From NCBI RefSeq assembly GCF_001544795.2, contig NZ_FCOI02000038.1:1-64000 (forward strand): a stretch of 64,000 nucleotides of DNA, in the 5' to 3' direction. The DNA is from Caballeronia temeraria. GTDB lineage: Bacteria > Pseudomonadota > Gammaproteobacteria > Burkholderiales > Burkholderiaceae. The notes beneath the pieces are model-generated. The model was not told the DNA's origin. It ran no database searches and was given only the letters and a program-made list of their open reading frames with translations. How positions within the stretch are numbered: the stretch's first letter is position 1; each line of letters begins with the position of its first letter. This document shows positions 54,199 to 63,903 of the stretch, piece after piece. The translations under genes were made by a program, and so were the position numbers.

Positions 54199-55332
54199 TC
54201 ATTGAAGCGGGCTGATTGACAGGATTACGTTGTCGTCGACATCGGTCGAGTACAGCGCCTGTCCGATGAAAAGCAGCCCGCCGAGATCAGGCAACGGTGC
54301 GGGCAACGGTCCCGTGACGAGATTCGTCTGGCCCGGAACACCTGCCACCGTGCTAACGACGCCGGCCGGCGAGATTTCGCGAATGGTCTTATTGAAGAAG
54401 TCGCTGGCGTAGATGTTGCCGGCAGGGTCAAGCGCCAGCGTCGTGAGGCCGTTGAAGGTCGCGACGTTGCCCGGGCCGTCCGTCCCGCCCTGCACTGCAG
54501 TCGATCCGGCGAGCGTCGTGACGACGCCGTGCGTGCCGCTGAGCTGCATCTTGTAGAGCACGCCTGCGCCCCCGTTCAGGTCATCGTCCGATACGTAGAG
54601 GTTGTTGGCCTGGTCGATCGCGATGGCTTGCGGGTTCACGAGCGCGAGCGACGCACCATTCGTGACGCCCCCCAGCGAAATCACGTTGACGGTACCACCC
54701 GGCGTGATCTGCGCGAGCACGCTGGGTTGCGTCGGCGTGGACATGAAGAAGTACACGTTGGCGTTGCTGTCGACGCCGATCGCGTCGCTTCCGTCCGTCT
54801 GCACGGCGACGTTCGTGGCCGAGTCGATTAGCGTCGTCACCTGTCCGGCGGGCGTGATCTTGCGAATCACGGCGACGGTCGCGGTCGGGGCTTGATCCGT
54901 GACATAGAGATTGCCCGCGCGGTCCGTCGCAATCTGCTGGGGACCTTCGAACAATGCGCCATTACCCACGCCGTCTGCGGAACCGGCCTTACCCGGCGTG
55001 CCGGCGATCGTGGTGACGACGCCGTTGCTGATCTTGCGGATCGTGTAGTTGTCGGTGTCCGCGACAAAAATGTCGCCTGCATTGTCGGACGCGAGACCTT
55101 GCGCAAAATTGAACTGCGCAGCGCTCACGGGGCCGTCGACATTGCCCGTCGCATCCACGACGCCCGCAAACACGTTGATGGCTGGTTGCGGAACAACGGG
55201 CGGCGGAGGGGCAGGATTGTTCGCTGACGAAGACGAGCCACCGCCGCAGGCGCACAGAAAACCTGCCAGCGTGCCGACAACAACCAAGCGGGCTATGGCG
55301 GAAGAACACGGAATGGAATAGAGCTGCTTCAT
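54199..55332 (-). CDS. NHL-repeat lipoprotein
   Basis: 377 residues. Lipoprotein signal (LAGFLCACGGGSSSS, lipobox Cys about 28-30), a Pro-rich linker (NNPAPPPPVVPQPA), then about five NHL repeats making a beta-propeller: AQGLASDNAGDIFVADTDNY, PQQIATDRAGNLYVTDQ, PQAIAIDQANNLYVSDDDL and LTTLALDPAGNIYASDFFNK. Anchored to a membrane facing the periplasm or surface; probably a binding scaffold. No enzymatic residues are visible. Confidence 0.9.
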   Translation of the reverse strand: MKQLYSIPCSSAIARLVVVGTLAGFLCACGGGSSSSANNPAPPPPVVPQPAINVFAGVVDATGNVDGPVSAAQFNFAQGLASDNAGDIFVADTDNYTIRKISNGVVTTIAGTPGKAGSADGVGNGALFEGPQQIATDRAGNLYVTDQAPTATVAVIRKITPAGQVTTLIDSATNVAVQTDGSDAIGVDSNANVYFFMSTPTQPSVLAQITPGGTVNVISLGGVTNGASLALVNPQAIAIDQANNLYVSDDDLNGGAGVLYKMQLSGTHGVVTTLAGSTAVQGGTDGPGNVATFNGLTTLALDPAGNIYASDFFNKTIREISPAGVVSTVAGVPGQTNLVTGPLPAPLPDLGGLLFIGQALYSTDVDDNVILSISPLQ

Positions 55333-55879
55333 TTTGTATCTTTAACTGAATGAATAGGCAACACCGCAAAACCCTGCTAAGGGAATTCTGCAAAACACCG
55401 GCCCGGTTTCCAGCCCCAAAAATGGAGGATAAAATTGCCGCTTGCCGTGTGTGAGAGGTTTCAACCGCGTGAATTGACTGCTTTTCGGGAAAGGCCTGTA
55501 TACCGGCGGTGCAAGAATCTTCCAGGCGTCGACGCGATCAATCCCGGCCGCCCATTAACTGGCTTTAACCGCCGCAATTCTTGCCTGGCAGAATTAGGTG
55601 AAAGTTAAGACTGAGGACCGCGCTTTGTTTGTAGGTCGTTCTCAGGGTTTCGTTTGCCGCTCAAGATCGACGATTGCCGCCGAATGGCTGCCGCACGTTG
55701 TTGCCGCGATCGATTGAGCCAAACGCGGAATCCGCGGGGATCGGACCGGTGACTGGTAACAATCAAACACGTCAGCTATCGTAAATCGATTGGCGCAGAC
55801 CATCTGTCACTGGTTGAAAGTTAATGGCGTCGCTCAAAAGCGGCGCGCGGGCCCGACGCGCGAGTGTTCACCGAACGGG
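55333..55879. other. Intergenic region, nothing recognised
   Basis: No gene. The first 100 bases should hold the promoter of the NHL-repeat gene. Confidence 0.35.
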
Positions 55880-56122
55880 TCATCTAGGATCCGGAATTGA
55901 CCACGTCGCCGCCTGCCGGGGTCCGGTCACGAGTGGCCACATCCCATTTCTGCCGCCAAGTCGCGCCATCGAATACCGGTCTTCAGCACAAACAGAATGC
56001 CGGTCAACGGCCCTGTCCGGCACTTGTTGGCGACCCAGATACTTGAAACGGCGTGGCTCTGCCGGAGGAAGAAATGGTTCGATTAGTGCCCACAGCTCGT
56101 CGTCAATGATTGGTTTACCCAT
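55880..56122 (-). pseudogene. N-terminal remnant of an IS5-type transposase
   Basis: MGKPIIDDELWALIEPFLPP followed by AEPRRFKYLGRQQVPDRA is the N-terminus of IS5/IS1021-like transposases. After about 45 residues the frame is lost (DRYSMARLGGRNGMWP corresponds to a shifted GIRWEDLPQEMG). The catalytic domain is absent. Confidence 0.75.
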
Positions 56123-56314
56123 CTCCTCGACCCTATTGTCACGACGATCGAAGTTAAGGAAGCTCTGAAGAATGTGGTTTCAAAAGCCTGCGCACCATAT
56201 AGGCGTTGGGCAGGTTGTTCTCGCTCAGCAAGGCTGTGTATGGCAGAGGCGATGGGCCCGCACTTTGTGACCTCTCATCGAGAGTGCGGGAGCGAGTTCA
56301 TTCAGTTGTGTGTT

Positions 56315-56791
56315 TTACGCCTCGCGCAGCGCCTTACGCATCATCCATAACTTTCCCAACGCAAACAATGTGGTGATCTGAGCCGTGTTCTTCGCCAGCC
56401 CCGGTATCGCATCTTCAAGTAACCAAACTGTCGCTTGAGAATTCGGAATGGATGTTCGACCTTTGCACGAATTCCGGCTTTCAGTCGTTCGATCTTGTCG
56501 TATATCAATCCCTTTTCCTCCAATAATCCAGACGACCGCCAGGATCTGCGCAGCGATGCCATGCGCTTCGAGCAGGTGCCGAAACCGCAAGATAGTCGTT
56601 TCATCTGGAAGACGGGTTATCCCGCCATCGAGGCTTGCAAATTCGCGATACAGCGGTACATCGTAGAGGGCTTCTTCCATCGCTGGATCCGACAGACCGA
56701 ACCATTGTTGGAGGAAATAAATCTGCAACGTCGTCGCCACCGGAAATGGCGGACGACCAGTCTTCACCTTCGGATAATGCGGCTCGATCAC
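56315..56791 (-). pseudogene. IS5-family transposase with internal deletion
   Basis: The N-terminal part is intact (YPKVKTGRPPFPVATTLQIY, FLQQWFGLSDPAMEEALYDV, DETTILRFRHLLEAHGIAAQ). Right after it the sequence jumps to the C-terminus, read in another frame as IERLKAGIRAKVEHPFRILK then RQFGYLKMRYRG, and back in frame as LAKNTAQITTLFALGKLWMM. The DDE core between them is gone. Non-functional. Distinct from the relic at 55880. Confidence 0.85.
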
Positions 56792-56990
56792 GACCAGTAC
56801 CCCTGATTACCCATGCAAGAAAGAGTTTTGCAGATCTTCCTTAACAGCCCTCATGGGCTCTTTTGGAAACCGTCTCTAAGAGCTCGTCGAGTAAGTATCG
56901 CCCTCGGCGCGGAAAGCGGTTGTTCATCTGGCTTCACGGTGACTCATCCATTCACCGGACGGGCTGTGATCGGGTCACAAGAAGTGCCAA

Positions 56991-57185
56991 TCAGTATCGA
57001 TGATCACGCGAATCACGCCTGCGATCGCCGTAGTACATCGAATACGGTGAGTGACTTGCTTCAAAGTAGCGGTCGCGGCGCTCCAGATCGGCCAAGTCAG
57101 TCGCTGAGCTAAGGTACGCATCGCGTCGCATGTCTTCCGCCGCAGTCAATCGGGATACGAGCTTTTCCATCAGTTTCTTGAACAT
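56991..57185 (-). CDS. DUF3563 small protein
   Basis: 64 residues from the ATG at 57185 (GGAGGAGATC before it). MFKKLMEKLVSRLTAAEDMR, RDAYLSSATDLADLERRDRY is the DUF3563 pattern (helix, then YL..A.DLADLERR). Common in Burkholderiales, function unknown. Confidence 0.85.
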   Translation of the reverse strand: MFKKLMEKLVSRLTAAEDMRRDAYLSSATDLADLERRDRYFEASHSPYSMYYGDRRRDSRDHRY

Positions 57186-57344
57186 GATCTCCTCCGGGAG
57201 AGGCACGGCTTGGCCGTGCATAGAACGTCTATCAAGGGAGACGAATGTTAAGTAATGAGAATTAGGCGAACGTGAGCGGGCGCAGGGCAACGTGGCAGGA
57301 AAGGAAAGTGACGGAGCAAAGCCTAGCATCATCATGCATCATGC

Positions 57345-57980
57345 TTAAAGCCCAAAGGCGCAGCCGTCGCTCGAAGCGCCCCTGCCTGCGAACACGAAAG
57401 TGCAGCTAGCGCCCGCAATAGCGCCGCGACGCGAAAGGTTGGGGGAACCGAGATGGTCCACAACGAGTTCGCCGACCGACGAGCCGGCCGTAAACGCAAC
57501 CTGCACTATTGCAGACAAGGAGAGCCGCGCCAGCTTGAGCATTTTCCGCAGTTGCGCGTTGCATCCACAGCAGCTCTGCACAGGAGCGAGTCACGGCAAG
57601 GCAGCCTCGACCGTGGGAGCATCATGGCGACGACCGCGATTGAACGCTTCAATTGCGTTCGACGGCGCGGGAATACACGAGATTTGACACCAAACCAACG
57701 GTCCCGGAGCCCGGTAGATCCAAGTGATGCTCGACATTGCGAGATTCGCACGCTTAATGAAAAATGGCGTGACGTAGGTGTTTGCGCAGAAGTGGGCGCC
57801 AAACAGAAGCCCGACAATGATGAGTGCAATCCGGGCATCGTGGTGATGCAACGGGCGCACAAGATCTCGCCATCGCATGGCTGCATCGATGGCGGCGACG
57901 GTACGAGGCAGAACTGGGCGGCGAATGCCACGCCGACAAGTACGGCCGTCGACGTGAACGCGCCCCCGCCACGATGAAAC
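57345..57980 (-). pseudogene. Decayed MFS transporter
   Basis: Minus-strand pieces: ALIIVGLLFGAHFCANTYVT and PFFIKRANLAMSSITWIY (middle helices), then IVQVAFTAGSSVGELVVDHL in another frame (near the C-terminus). An intervening segment is missing. Resembles DHA1-type exporters such as those in araJ-like groups. Non-functional. Confidence 0.6.
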
Positions 57981-58714
57981 TGCCGTGCGCTCAAGCGACG
58001 TGGCCGCGAAGCGCTGGGTCGAGCTTACGGCGAGTGAGGACGTCCAAACTCTGCGGGAGCATTACGCGCTAGACGCCCCCGACGCAGAAATCGAATGCGG
58101 TGCATTGCCGACCCGCAAATCTTTTGACACCGCGTTGGGAATGCGACGTACCGAGGCGCTTCACTGGTGTTTCCGATAGCTAACGCTGCCGTAAGCCGCG
58201 AGCCATTCGCGGTTGATTCGAACGCGCGAAGGTTGCTGCTTATTCGATGTCAGTGAGGACATGCCAATGAGCCGACTCGTTAAGGCCGGACCGCGACATG
58301 CGCGAGAGCTCGTCGAACTGAACTGCACGACGGCTCCGTATCGAGCGGCGGTCGAAAACAATTCGGAAGGTTGGAACTCTCGGGAATTCGTCGCGCGCTT
58401 TCTCGCGCTACCGCACCTCGGGGAGCGAAAGCGCGGACGTCACGGTGTTGTCGGACTGAATGTACCGACCCGGCTGACCTCTAACGAGCAATACGACAGG
58501 TAGAGTTGATTCGCGATGTTCCGTCTGAAGGAAATCTGTGTAAGCCGTTACGAACTGTGTGGCCATTCAAATGGCCGGTAACGGGCGGGGGAAGCAACTC
58601 ATTGAGCGCTAATCATCGTCCACTAGCATGGTTCAGACAGCGCGGTAACGTTACGCGAGAGGATTGAATCGCTCGCAAACGCGGCAGTCGCTCGTCTTTG
58701 ACCTGGAGTAGAGC
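57981..58714. other. Mostly empty region, one possible small ORF
   Basis: A plus-strand frame at 58213-58503 (96 residues from 58213, or 80 from the ATG at 58261; LVKAGPRHARELVELNCTTA) has no family motif and only a weak ribosome site. Nothing else was found. Confidence 0.3.
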
Positions 58715-58924
58715 ATGAACACAGCATATGAAGAACGCCTGAATGTCCTGAGTGAAATCGCCGAAGAGTGCTTCGATGTGAACGGGTTGTCGTCGGACGC
58801 CTCGGAACCGGAAGCGCGCCTTTCGGTCCGGGTGAGCGATATCGTCCGTGCTTTGGAATCAGCGTATGACGTCGGGCTGATTGCAGGATATCATCTGTCT
58901 CGTAAGCAGCGGACACGGTACTGA
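58715..58924 (+). CDS. Small protein, paralogue of 52070-52273
   Basis: 69 residues; CTGGAGTAGAGC before the ATG. LNVLSEIAEECFDVNGLSSD and VSDIVRALESAYDVGLIAGY closely match the protein at 52070. The two copies differ mostly at the ends and at scattered positions, as expected of old paralogues under selection. Function unknown. Confidence 0.7.
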   Translation: MNTAYEERLNVLSEIAEECFDVNGLSSDASEPEARLSVRVSDIVRALESAYDVGLIAGYHLSRKQRTRY

Positions 58925-59079
58925 ACCTCACTGATCCAAACTGCCCGTTGAACTGTCACACGTCAACTTGGTCAAGACATGTGAAGGCCAAGAGACACTG
59001 GCCGATGGTCTTTTTACCCCCCGACGGGATCGCGGGATGCACATGATGAGCCGCGCGTCAGGTGGGAGAAAAAGGTTTC

Positions 59080-59368
59080 ATGCGGAGGCTTAGACGCGAG
59101 TCGAATGCTTCCCTCAAGCCGATAACTACCGTCGCATTGATTTTCAGAATGCTGTGCGCAGGCTTTGTGGCGGGGTCTGTCATGTATGCTGCCGTTGCCG
59201 TCCACGTTTTGACTTTGGACCCGTCCCCTGGCACCGTTTCAGCAAAGGCTGAGGAGCATCCGCGAATCGCTCTGCGAGAACCGTTCGCTTGTCGAGCGGT
59301 ACGGATTCGGGGAGACCGATAAGAACTATGCCTATTCGCCCTGTGCGAGCTGCGAAAACACCTGCTGA
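59080..59368 (+). pseudogene. Probable frameshifted small membrane protein
   Basis: From the ATG at 59080: one membrane helix (VALIFRMLCAGFVAGSVMYA), then after about residue 45 the better coding frame shifts to PFQQRLRSIRESLCENRSLV and ERYGFGETDKNYAYSPCASC, ending at 59368. The first frame instead runs on to 59322. A one-base change near 59215-59235 would explain it. Unrecognised family. Confidence 0.4.
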
Positions 59369-59549
59369 GAATCGCTCGGGCGAGTCCGAGGCGAGTGCTG
59401 AGCGCCTGTAGTGTCCCCTCCGCAGGTGGCACTGCGTAATACACTGTTGCGGGCGATCTAGCGACGTGCCGGACTTCAAAAACGCCGGCGTCGGGCAGGA
59501 CGTCCGAATGTGTGCCCTGTACGCGGCTGCTCATCAATAAAGCGGGGGC

Positions 59550-59930
59550 TTTTCTTCCTGAATTTTGCCCGACTCCATATTTCTCGATCATCGAGCGTTG
59601 TTTCGATGAACTGGATTTGCACGCCCGCATATCGATTGTGGCGATCCGATATTCGTCGATGGGCTGATAGGGTCCCAGGATGCCCGCGTGACTAGTTGTC
59701 CCCGCGTCCCGGGCTGTTGACTTTGTATTCAGCGTGCGGCTGCGTACGGATGAGCGGGTGCAACGGCGAGTCGCCGTCGAAGCGATGTCATTGGATTGGT
59801 CTGGTCCTGCCGGATCGTCGGCCGTATGGAGGCCGAGTGAGCCCGCGAAGTGCTCACCGTTCAGCGGATGCTCTGTTGGAATGCCGATTTGGCGCAATGT
59901 GTACGTCACGCCTTTGTATTCCGTCGCGCG
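59550..59930 (-). pseudogene. Decayed VOC/glyoxalase-like gene (copy 2)
   Basis: Minus-strand pieces in order: TEYKGVTYTLRQIGIPTEHP, then HRFDGDSPLHPLIRTQPHAE in another frame, then LGPYQPIDEYRIATID back in the first, and IQFIETTLDD. These are typical strands of a VOC-superfamily protein. Two or more frameshifts and an in-frame stop make it dead. Related to copy 1 at 53483. Confidence 0.65.
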
Positions 59931-59983
59931 CGCCGACACGCTCAGTCCGGCCGCGGCGCGCTTCATACAAACGCTGCTGCAGT

Positions 59984-60413
59984 TCACCGCGACTTGTTGG
60001 CCGTCGACATGTTCTTGACGCCCGCGTAGAACACGATCAGTTCAACGGGCGTATCGCCCGTGACGCCACGATGCGCGATTCCCACCATTTCCGGCAGCGT
60101 ATCGCCCGCATGCAGCGTCTTCTCGTGATGTCCGTCGCGGCTCTGGACCTTCAGCGTTCGGCATGGGATGCGTGTGCCACGGCAGCGCCGTGTGCGCGGG
60201 AATCACGATGTTCAGCACGGTCAATTGCGGCTGGCCGGCGGGATAACTCTTATAGCGCGTGCCATCCCATGAATGGTCGCTCTTGAGCAGCACGGTCGAG
60301 ACCGTGGTTTCGGGGTTAGCAAGGTAGGCGGCAGCATCCGCCGCATACGCGTGAATGACGCAACAGCCCGCGAGCAGGCCAACGAAAAGTCCACGAAACA
60401 GCATGCGTGACAC
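59984..60413 (-). pseudogene. Cupin-protein pseudogene, paralogue of 46727-47176
   Basis: From GTG at 60413 (AGGAG before it) a signal peptide and the cupin start are intact (STVLLKSDHSWDGTRYKSYP, LPWHTHPMPNA). There the sequence jumps: compared with the intact paralogue about 23 bases encoding most of VGYVLSGN are missing. The rest (SRDGHHEKTLHAGDTLPEMV, then ELIVFYAGVKNMS) continues in another frame to a stop at 59984. A single deletion explains the loss. Confidence 0.85.
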
Positions 60414-60632
60414 GACGAAACTCCTGGTGCGTAGTTAGGAGGATTCGATACTTCTGAAGTCGCGTGGTCGACGGTGTCTCTGCGTCCACACAGCGCCGCG
60501 CTCGAACAGCGGCGAATCGCATTGCAAATGGCGAAGACGTTTCTCGCGCCACCGCGTTTGCGCAACCATCCGACGACGCGGATGCATACGCTCTTCGCGC
60601 AGTACGTCGATCAGCAGTTCGCGGCGAGCGAC

Positions 60633-61610
60633 TCAGGGCATTGACTGGGTATCCGGCGATCGCGCGATGAAGCGGTTGACGGCTGCGGCGAGCGCGTTCG
60701 GATACTGGAACATCATCGCGTGGCCTGCTGCCTTGACGTCAAGAAGCTGCGCGCGCGGAATTGCCTTCGCGAGCGCCCCGCCGTTCTGTTCGTGCAGCAC
60801 CTGATCGTCGGCGCCTGACAAGACCAGCGTATCGATGCGCAGCTTCGGCAACGCATCGGCGGCCGCATCGTCTTTTTCCCACGCGGATATCAGCGCGGAC
60901 TGACCCGCCGTCACAGCGGTGGACACGGGCGGATTGCCGTAATCGGCAGGCACGAACATGTTCTGGCGGAAGCATTTCGACGCCGCCTTCACTGCCGATG
61001 CGGGAAACAGCACTTTCATCACGTCGTCGAAAGTCGTGCCGGGCGCGCCCGAGAGCGCCGCCATCACGTCGGGCGCGACGGGGACGCCGAGGCGGCCGGG
61101 TGCGGGCGCGCTCATCAACACGATGCGCCGCACGTTCGCGGGATGATCGAGCGCGAGTTGCGCAGCAACTGCGCCCCCCATCGACCAGCCGAGCACGGTC
61201 GCATCGCGCAGTTTCAACGTGCCGATCAGCGCGTCGAGATCGTCTGCCATGTCTTTCGCGGTGAACGCCGACGCATGTGGCTCGGAGCGTCCGATGCCGC
61301 GATTGTCGAGCACGATCACTTCGTGCCCTCTGGCGAGGGTCGCAAGAAAGGCGGCGTTCCATTCGGAGAGCGTCGCGCGATAGCCGGTTTGCAGCACGAT
61401 CGGGCTGCCTTTGCCAAAGCGGTAATACGCGATGTCGCCGCGCGCGGTATGCGCGATCTGCTCGCGGATCGTCGGATTCCTGTCCGGACGGTTCGCGACA
61501 ACGGAACACGCGTCTTCCGCCGGATAGATGACGGTTCTCGCGTCGACGGGGCGGCTGAGCGTGCCGGCCAGCAGCGACGCAAGCGCGACGATCGTGAGCA
61601 GGCGGTTCAT
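60633..61610 (-). CDS. Exported alpha/beta-hydrolase
   Basis: 325 residues with a signal peptide (about 24 residues, ending VDARTV). Alpha/beta-hydrolase fold: SPIVLQTGYRATLSEWNAAF, NRGIGRSEPHASAF, nucleophile Ser in LGWSMGGAVAAQLAL, acid in LVLSGADDQVLHEQN, and His in AAGHAMMFQYPN. Periplasmic esterase or haloperoxidase-like enzyme; substrate unknown. Stands after the cupin relic on the same strand. Confidence 0.87.
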   Translation of the reverse strand: MNRLLTIVALASLLAGTLSRPVDARTVIYPAEDACSVVANRPDRNPTIREQIAHTARGDIAYYRFGKGSPIVLQTGYRATLSEWNAAFLATLARGHEVIVLDNRGIGRSEPHASAFTAKDMADDLDALIGTLKLRDATVLGWSMGGAVAAQLALDHPANVRRIVLMSAPAPGRLGVPVAPDVMAALSGAPGTTFDDVMKVLFPASAVKAASKCFRQNMFVPADYGNPPVSTAVTAGQSALISAWEKDDAAADALPKLRIDTLVLSGADDQVLHEQNGGALAKAIPRAQLLDVKAAGHAMMFQYPNALAAAVNRFIARSPDTQSMP

Positions 61611-61652
61611 GTGTCGGGTCCTTTCGCGTGGCTTTATCTGTAGAACGTCGGT

Positions 61653-61850
61653 TCAGAGATGCAGGTGCGGCCCTTTTTCGTCCATCGATGCCGGCGAAGG
61701 TTCGCTGCGGATGCGCTTCGTTGCGGGTCGGGCCTGACGTTTGAGAACGCGGGCGTCGATCATCTCGAGGAAAAATGCCGGCACGATGCAAGCGGCAAAG
61801 ACGCTCGATCCGAGTGCGAAGAAAACGGCGAAAGTCGGTTGGAAATCCAT
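61653..61850 (-). CDS. Small single-pass membrane protein
   Basis: 65 residues from the ATG at 61850 (AGGAGCAC before it). One hydrophobic segment (FFALGSSVFAACIVPAFF), then a basic tail (RVLKRQARPATKRIRSEP). Probably inner-membrane with the tail in the cytoplasm. No family recognised. 42 bases upstream of the hydrolase, same strand, so perhaps cotranscribed. Confidence 0.55.
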   Translation of the reverse strand: MDFQPTFAVFFALGSSVFAACIVPAFFLEMIDARVLKRQARPATKRIRSEPSPASMDEKGPHLHL

Positions 61851-61946
61851 GATGTGCTCCTGGGGCAAAGATTCGTTTTCACGTTCGGTCCGTAGCGCGA
61901 TGCCAGAGCGTCTGGCCACTGTGCAATGATGCGGGCGTCGAATTAG

Positions 61947-62314
61947 GTGAAAATGATCGGCATTCACGCGATCAACGCCAATCAGCCTTCTACCGGAACC
62001 GTCCGGTCCGAGCCCGATCCGTCGCTGAACCGCTCGCTCCAACGCGGCATGGACATTCTGCGTCCGTTTGGGCCGGGCGCGACCTTGCTGACCAATAGCC
62101 ACCTCATGAGCGCACGGGTTTGCCGAGAGCAACGGTCAGCCATCTCGCGACGACGCTCGTCGAAGCGGGTTTGCTCGAACACGACGCCACGTGTCGCACC
62201 TGTCGGCTCAGTATTCCCGTGCTGAGTGCTGCGCAGGCCCCCGGGCGCGGACCTAAGAAATGGTGTTTCTGGAGCCCGTCTGCTACACCCCGCGTGCCTC
62301 TCTGCGCACGGTGA
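61947..62314 (+). pseudogene. Remnant of an IclR-family regulator
   Basis: The helix-turn-helix half survives in two frames: LNRSLQRGMDILRPFGPGAT, then LPRATVSHLATTLVEAGLLE and RLSIPVLSAAQAPG. The ligand-binding domain is missing. Divergent from the small membrane protein and hydrolase, which it may once have controlled. Confidence 0.7.
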
Positions 62315-62508
62315 TGTTGTCGGGTTAGCACCTGCCAATGGTTCGCGCTAACCCGTGGCGTCTCACCCGATAGCATAGCCCCGCCTCGGAGCACATACTT
62401 GAGGACGGGAATTCGGAGTAGAGGCCTGACCGGGATTCGCTAAAAATCCTCCACGTCTTAGCCTAAGCGACTGATCGGGATGCGGAATCGATGGCTAGAG
62501 AACGCCAA

Positions 62509-62546
62509 TTATCTTGGCCGGTCCTTTGACAGTTACCTTGGCCGGT
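62509..62546. repeat. Direct repeats at the left end of an IS21-family element
   Basis: TTATCTTGGCCGGT (62509-62522) and TTACCTTGGCCGGT (62533-62546) are near-identical 14-mers 24 bases apart, 109 bases before istA. IS21-family ends carry such multiple transposase-binding repeats, so this is probably the left end. Confidence 0.6.
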
Positions 62547-62654
62547 GGTGAGGAGTCGAAGGCGGCGTAGCCGCCGGAGACGACGAACTACCGGCGGCGC
62601 CGGAGTGGCGGGTTTTACGATGGGCTGATCGCGTCGAACAGGAAGCGAACAGCC

Positions 62655-63903
62655 ATGCCTGGAACCTACGTAACGGACCAGCAGGTCCGACTATATATGA
62701 GCAAGCGCAAACATCACACTCAGGAAGTCGCCGCGGCGATGGCGGGCATGAGCGTTCGCGCGGCTCGGCGCATTGAGCATGACGACCGTCCGCCGTCGCA
62801 GAAGCCACCGCGCGCGTGGCGTACACGTCACGATCCGTTCGCGGAAGTCTGGGAGGCCGAAGTCGTGCCATTGCTGCGGCACGCGCCCCGGCTCAAGGCC
62901 ATCACGTTCCTGTGCAAGCTGCAGGAGGCGCATCTGGCCTCTTACCTGACAGCATGCGGCGTACGCTCGAGCGGCGCGTCAGCCAATGGCGCGCACTCGA
63001 GGGCCCTGGCAAGGAGATCTTCTTCCCGCAGCAGCACTTGCCCGGCGTGCAGGGGCTCTCCGACTTCACCGACATGCGGGACCTGCGCGTCACGGTTGCC
63101 GGCGCGGCCCTCGATCACCGGCTCTATCACTTCGTGCTCGCGTTCTCGCACTGGGAATACGCCTATGTCGTCGAAGGTGGTGAGAGCCCCGAAGCTCTCT
63201 CCACCGGTTTACAGAACGCGCTGTGGCGGGCTGGCGGCTGCCCGCATGAGCATCGCACCGACAGCCTATCGGCAGCGTCTAAGAATTTGCAGACTGAAGA
63301 GGATTTGACGGCTCGCTATGACGCACTGCTGGTGCATTACGGCATGGCCGGCACGCGTAATAACGTCGGCGTGCGCTTGAGCGCCTCGATGAAGTGCCGG
63401 TAGTCGAGCTTGCGACGGCGGCTGTTAGCCGCATGCGAGCCGCGCGCTGTGTTGTGCACGAGCGCGCCGGATAGATAGCAGTCGAGGTGATCGGCGTAGA
63501 CGCGCAGCGTCAGACGGTGGCCGATCAGGCGCGACAGTGCGCTGTAGAGAATGCCCCGCACGGTGAAGGTGTCACAGCGTGTCACGCGTGCTTCCTCTTC
63601 GATGAAGTCGGTCGTTCGATGCCCCAGGCGTTCAAGGGGCTGGCGTTTCGCGACGACTTGTTCCCGCGCGAGGCGTACCGCCGGACGTGGGAGCGGCTCG
63701 AGGCGGAACTGACCCAGCGCGAAGCCTGCAAGACCATGGTCGGCTTACTGGAACTGGCCGCGAATCAGAGAGTCGAGACCGTTCTTGCTGGGCGGCTCGA
63801 GATTAGCAAGCTTTTGGAGGATGTTGAACGCGTGTGGAAACGAAAATGCCGCGAGCGATGTCGCGGCATTGAGCACGCTAGCGAAGCGATCACGTATGGC
63901 TGA
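62655..63903 (+). pseudogene. istA: IS21-family transposase (istA), frameshifted and partly inverted
   Basis: The plus strand carries the IstA start (VTDQQVRLYMSKRKHHTQEV, AAAMAGMSVRAARRIEHDDR). At about 62945 the frame shifts and continues (TLERRVSQWRALEGPGKEIF, FPQQHLPGVQGLSDFTDMRD). It reads up to about 63368 (HYGMAGTRNNVG). Next comes an inverted C-terminal segment, then the plus strand resumes with PQAFKGLAFRDDLFPREAYR to a stop at 63901-63903. No istB follows in the window. Non-functional. Confidence 0.85.
63368..63612 (-). other. Inverted internal segment of istA
   Basis: On the minus strand this block reads RVTRCDTFTVRGILYSALSR, LIGHRLTLRVYADHLDCYLS and KLDYRHFIEALKRTP, which is the IstA part normally just before PQAFKGLAFRDDLFP. 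So about 245 bases of the gene are turned round. Exact breakpoints are approximate (within about 10 bases). Confidence 0.75.

Noticed and set aside
57453..57977. 174-codon frame on the plus strand
   Set aside because: The coding signal in this stretch is on the minus strand, where pieces of an MFS transporter can be read.
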